A DNA stretch of 8,376 nucleotides from DAOUBP01 sp034432655 (lineage in GTDB: Bacteria > Chloroflexota > Anaerolineae > CG2-30-64-16), in NCBI GenBank assembly GCA_034432655.1, contig DAOUBP010000088.1:1-8376 (forward strand). The letters are read 5' to 3'. Below, piece by piece: positions 6,573 to 8,376 of the stretch. Both the position numbers and the translations under genes were made by a program. Position 1 is the stretch's first letter; every line of letters starts with the position of its first letter. The notes under the pieces were generated by a model. The model was not told where the DNA came from, ran no database searches, and was given only the letters and a program-made list of their open reading frames with translations.

Positions 6573-7394
6573 ATGCGAAAGCACATCCTCATGCTGGCAG
6601 TCCTTTACGCCCTGGCAGTCGGCCTGGTCGCAACCTGTGCGCCGCTGCCTCCACCGACCCCGACACCTACGCCGACGGCAATGCCTTCCCCCACGTCAGC
6701 TGCACCTGCGGCAATACTTGTCCTCACGCCTTCCCCTGCCGGGCACACGGTGCTCGTGGCTGCCTGGCAGGCATCTGGCCCCTCACATCTGGCTTCGGCC
6801 GACGGCAACGCGTACCCGATCGCCGAAGAACGCTACGACGCCTCTGCTGACGCCCTCGTGATGCCGCTCATGCTCGGGATGCCCGGCGTGCAGGGCGCGC
6901 CGCGCCTGGCGCTGGCGCGCGTCGTGACGGGGGAGGTGGCGGCGCCGGCGGCCGATGCGGCTATCACATGGGTGCTGTTTGCCTCCGATCCGGTGAGCAC
7001 AACCGACGTGATCTGGCGCGAGACCTGGGCCCAGGCGGATGCCGGCGGCAGCGCGCGCGTCGAAGCGTTGGACACCCTGATTCAGGCCGGCGACATCGTG
7101 ACTTTCACGGCCGCCGCGGATGCGCTGACCGGGTTCTCCGGCCTGCTCCAGGCGCGCGACGAATATCAGGCGCGCACAGGGAACAACCTGTGGATTGACC
7201 AGGTGTTAGTCGAGGAGCCCGACAGCAGCGGGGCGACGCGTTGGGTTTTGTACGTGTTCCACAACGATCCGGGCGGGGGTGCGGGGGACGAAGGCCGCCG
7301 CGCCTACTGCTGCCGCCTGTTGCGCTGCGGTTCGGTGCAAGGCTTATGGGGACGCCTGGTGTGCAGGGCTAAGTGCGGCGGTGTAGGTTGTTAA
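6573..7394 (+). CDS. Probable secreted lipoprotein with Pro/Thr linker, unknown function
   Basis: Starting at the ATG with a good ribosome site, the product has 273 residues. It opens with a signal sequence, MRKH followed by hydrophobic residues 5-20, ending VATC with Cys22 as the likely lipidated residue. The residue before it is Thr, not the usual Gly/Ala/Ser, so the lipobox is imperfect and cleavage by ordinary signal peptidase is an alternative. Residues 23-47 are a Pro/Thr/Ser/Ala linker common in Chloroflexota surface proteins. The rest (~48-232) is probably a beta-rich domain I do not recognise, with ITWVLFASDP and TRWVLYVFHNDP as strand-like segments. From about residue 233 the character changes to Gly/Arg/Cys-rich sequence with seven cysteines in the last 30 residues, which looks like out-of-frame translation. 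A frameshift near the G-runs at 7270-7290 is possible. It lies 34 bp after the metallopeptidase and is likely in the same transcript; it could be a surface partner of the propeller. Confidence 0.65.
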   Translation: MRKHILMLAVLYALAVGLVATCAPLPPPTPTPTPTAMPSPTSAAPAAILVLTPSPAGHTVLVAAWQASGPSHLASADGNAYPIAEERYDASADALVMPLMLGMPGVQGAPRLALARVVTGEVAAPAADAAITWVLFASDPVSTTDVIWRETWAQADAGGSARVEALDTLIQAGDIVTFTAAADALTGFSGLLQARDEYQARTGNNLWIDQVLVEEPDSSGATRWVLYVFHNDPGGGAGDEGRRAYCCRLLRCGSVQGLWGRLVCRAKCGGVGC

Positions 7395-8308
7395 TCTGGC
7401 AAAACCACCTCAACGCCGACCCCCTCCCCTGGCTGCTCGATCCGGCAACGCCGGGCGTGCGCTACCTGGCGCTGCGGGACCTGCTCGATCTCCCGCCGGA
7501 TGACCCGCAGCTGGCGGATGCGCGGCGTGCGGCGCATCGGGATGGGCCCATCGCGGCCGTGCTCGAGCAGATGGATCCGGTCGGCTTCTGGGTTGAGCCC
7601 GGCCCCGGCTACTATCCCAAGTATCGCGGCTCCGTCTGGTCGGTGATCCTGCTGGCGCAACTGGGCGCGTCGGCCGCCGAAGATGAGCGGATCGGCCGGG
7701 CGTGCGCGTATCTGCTGGCGCACGCGCTGGCGCCGGCCGGCCAGTTCTCGACCAACGGCGCGCCCTCCGGCACGGCCGATTGTTTGCAGGGCAACCTCTG
7801 CTGGGCGCTGCTGGAACTGGGCTGCGCCGACCCGCGGCTGGAGACCGCCTTCGACTGGCTGGCGCGCAGCGTGACCGGCGAGGGGGTCGCGGCGATGGAG
7901 CAGAAAGACGCGGCGGTCCGTTACTACGCGGGCAAGTGCGGGCCGGACTTCGCGTGCGGGGCCAACAACAAGCTGCCGTGCGCGTGGGGCGCGGTCAAGG
8001 TGCTGCTGGCGCTGGGCCGCTGGCCGGCCGGGCGTCGGACGCCGCTGATGGAACGGGCTATCGCGCGCGGGGTGGCCTTTCTGCTGGGCACGGATCCCGC
8101 GCGGGCCGAGTATCCCACCGGCTGGGCCGAGAAGCCCAGCGGCAACTGGTGGAAGTTCGGCTTCCCCGTCTTCTACGTCACCGACCTGTTGCAGAACGTG
8201 GAGGCGCTGGTGGCCCTCGGCTACGGCCGCGATCCCCGCCTGGCGGCCGCGCTGGAGCTGATCCGGGGCAAGCAGGACGCGGCCGGCCGCTGGCCGACTG
8301 GCTGTTGA
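7373..8308 (+). CDS. Alpha/alpha-toroid (prenyltransferase/terpene-cyclase-like) protein, C-terminus shortened
   Basis: The frame encodes 311 residues from GTG 7373, with a weak AGGG 4 nt upstream, and overlaps the preceding gene by 22 bp. The recognisable homology starts at about residue 12 (HLNADPLPWLLDP...VRYLALRDLLD), so the exact start is uncertain; TTG at 7388 is an alternative. Helical-hairpin repeats with QW-like motifs follow: GFWVEPGPGYYPKYRGSVW (71-89), DCLQGNLCWALLELG (136-150) and KQDAAGRW (300-307). These are typical of the toroid fold of squalene cyclases and protein prenyltransferases. The cysteines at 137, 142, 189, 195 and 203 could bind a metal, as the Asp/Cys/His ligands do in prenyltransferases, but equivalence is not established. 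From memory, relatives are sometimes mislabelled NifH. The expected last ~25-35 residues after GRW are missing because TGA at 8306-8308 intervenes. A functional link to the CHAT operon is not evident. Confidence 0.7.
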   Translation: MRRCRLLIWQNHLNADPLPWLLDPATPGVRYLALRDLLDLPPDDPQLADARRAAHRDGPIAAVLEQMDPVGFWVEPGPGYYPKYRGSVWSVILLAQLGASAAEDERIGRACAYLLAHALAPAGQFSTNGAPSGTADCLQGNLCWALLELGCADPRLETAFDWLARSVTGEGVAAMEQKDAAVRYYAGKCGPDFACGANNKLPCAWGAVKVLLALGRWPAGRRTPLMERAIARGVAFLLGTDPARAEYPTGWAEKPSGNWWKFGFPVFYVTDLLQNVEALVALGYGRDPRLAAALELIRGKQDAAGRWPTGC

Positions 8309-8376
8309 ACGCTGCGCCGGGGCCGGGCGCCAGGGTGCGGGTGGAGGCCGGGGATGGCGGGCTGGCGTTCGTGACG
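8290..8376 (+). other. Coding-like frame at the window edge, unidentified
   Basis: A different frame from the toroid gene reads LADWLLNAAPGPGARVR and onward without a stop to the last base, with mostly G or C at third positions and plausible residue composition. No ribosome site or standard start is seen; TTG at 8305 is possible. It could be the beginning of a next gene or sequence joined to the toroid gene by a frameshift or assembly junction. I do not recognise it. Confidence 0.25.

Noticed and set aside
7373..8308. NifH (nitrogenase iron protein) identity for the toroid gene
   Set aside because: There is no P-loop or nitrogenase 4Fe-4S motif. The helical-hairpin and QW-like pattern fits the toroid fold; the NifH label, if found in databases, would be a misannotation.

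Overview
The window is very GC-rich. Its four confident genes all lie on the + strand and are tightly packed. No RNA gene, CRISPR array, transposase or insertion sequence is visible. The gene types suggest a Chloroflexota (Anaerolineae- or Caldilinea-like) genome or metagenome bin: a large CHAT-STAND protein, a proline/threonine-rich lipoprotein linker, a toroid protein of a type I associate with that phylum, and a probable DUF4129 tail. This taxonomic call is inference from protein style, not from a marker gene.

Layout. Bases 29-346 hold the C-terminal end of an unrelated upstream gene, best matched by memory to the DUF4129 tail of transglutaminase-like membrane proteins. Bases 347-493 form a comparatively AT-rich intergenic region with a good sigma-70-type promoter (TTGACA, 17 bp, TACACT). 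A perfect palindrome overlaps its -35 element and a second short palindrome overlaps its -10 element. From 494 to about 7394 run three genes, each with a clear Shine-Dalgarno sequence and with gaps of only 21 and 34 bp: a 1391-residue CHAT protease/nSTAND1 NTPase/HEAT/transmembrane/beta-propeller protein, a 615-residue zinc metallopeptidase with an FTP/PepSY-type propeptide, and a 273-residue probable lipoprotein. A fourth gene (7373-8308) overlaps the third and encodes an alpha/alpha-toroid (prenyltransferase/terpene-cyclase-like) protein that ends early. A different frame looks coding from about 8290 to the window edge.

How the genes may work together (inference). The first protein has an intact CHAT His/Cys dyad and an nSTAND1 P-loop ATPase, so it looks like a signal-gated protease. 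Its single membrane span places a probable seven-bladed, Asp-box-containing propeller outside the membrane, whereas the sensor repeats of most STAND proteins are cytoplasmic. The adjacent metallopeptidase has a propeptide but no signal peptide, so it is expected to sit as a zymogen on the same side of the membrane as the CHAT domain. The simplest model is a membrane receptor whose ligand activates CHAT, which then cleaves and activates the metallopeptidase: a two-protease cascade of the kind seen in some bacterial conflict or cell-death systems. Cleavage of one by the other is untested, and the system could equally serve stress or envelope surveillance.
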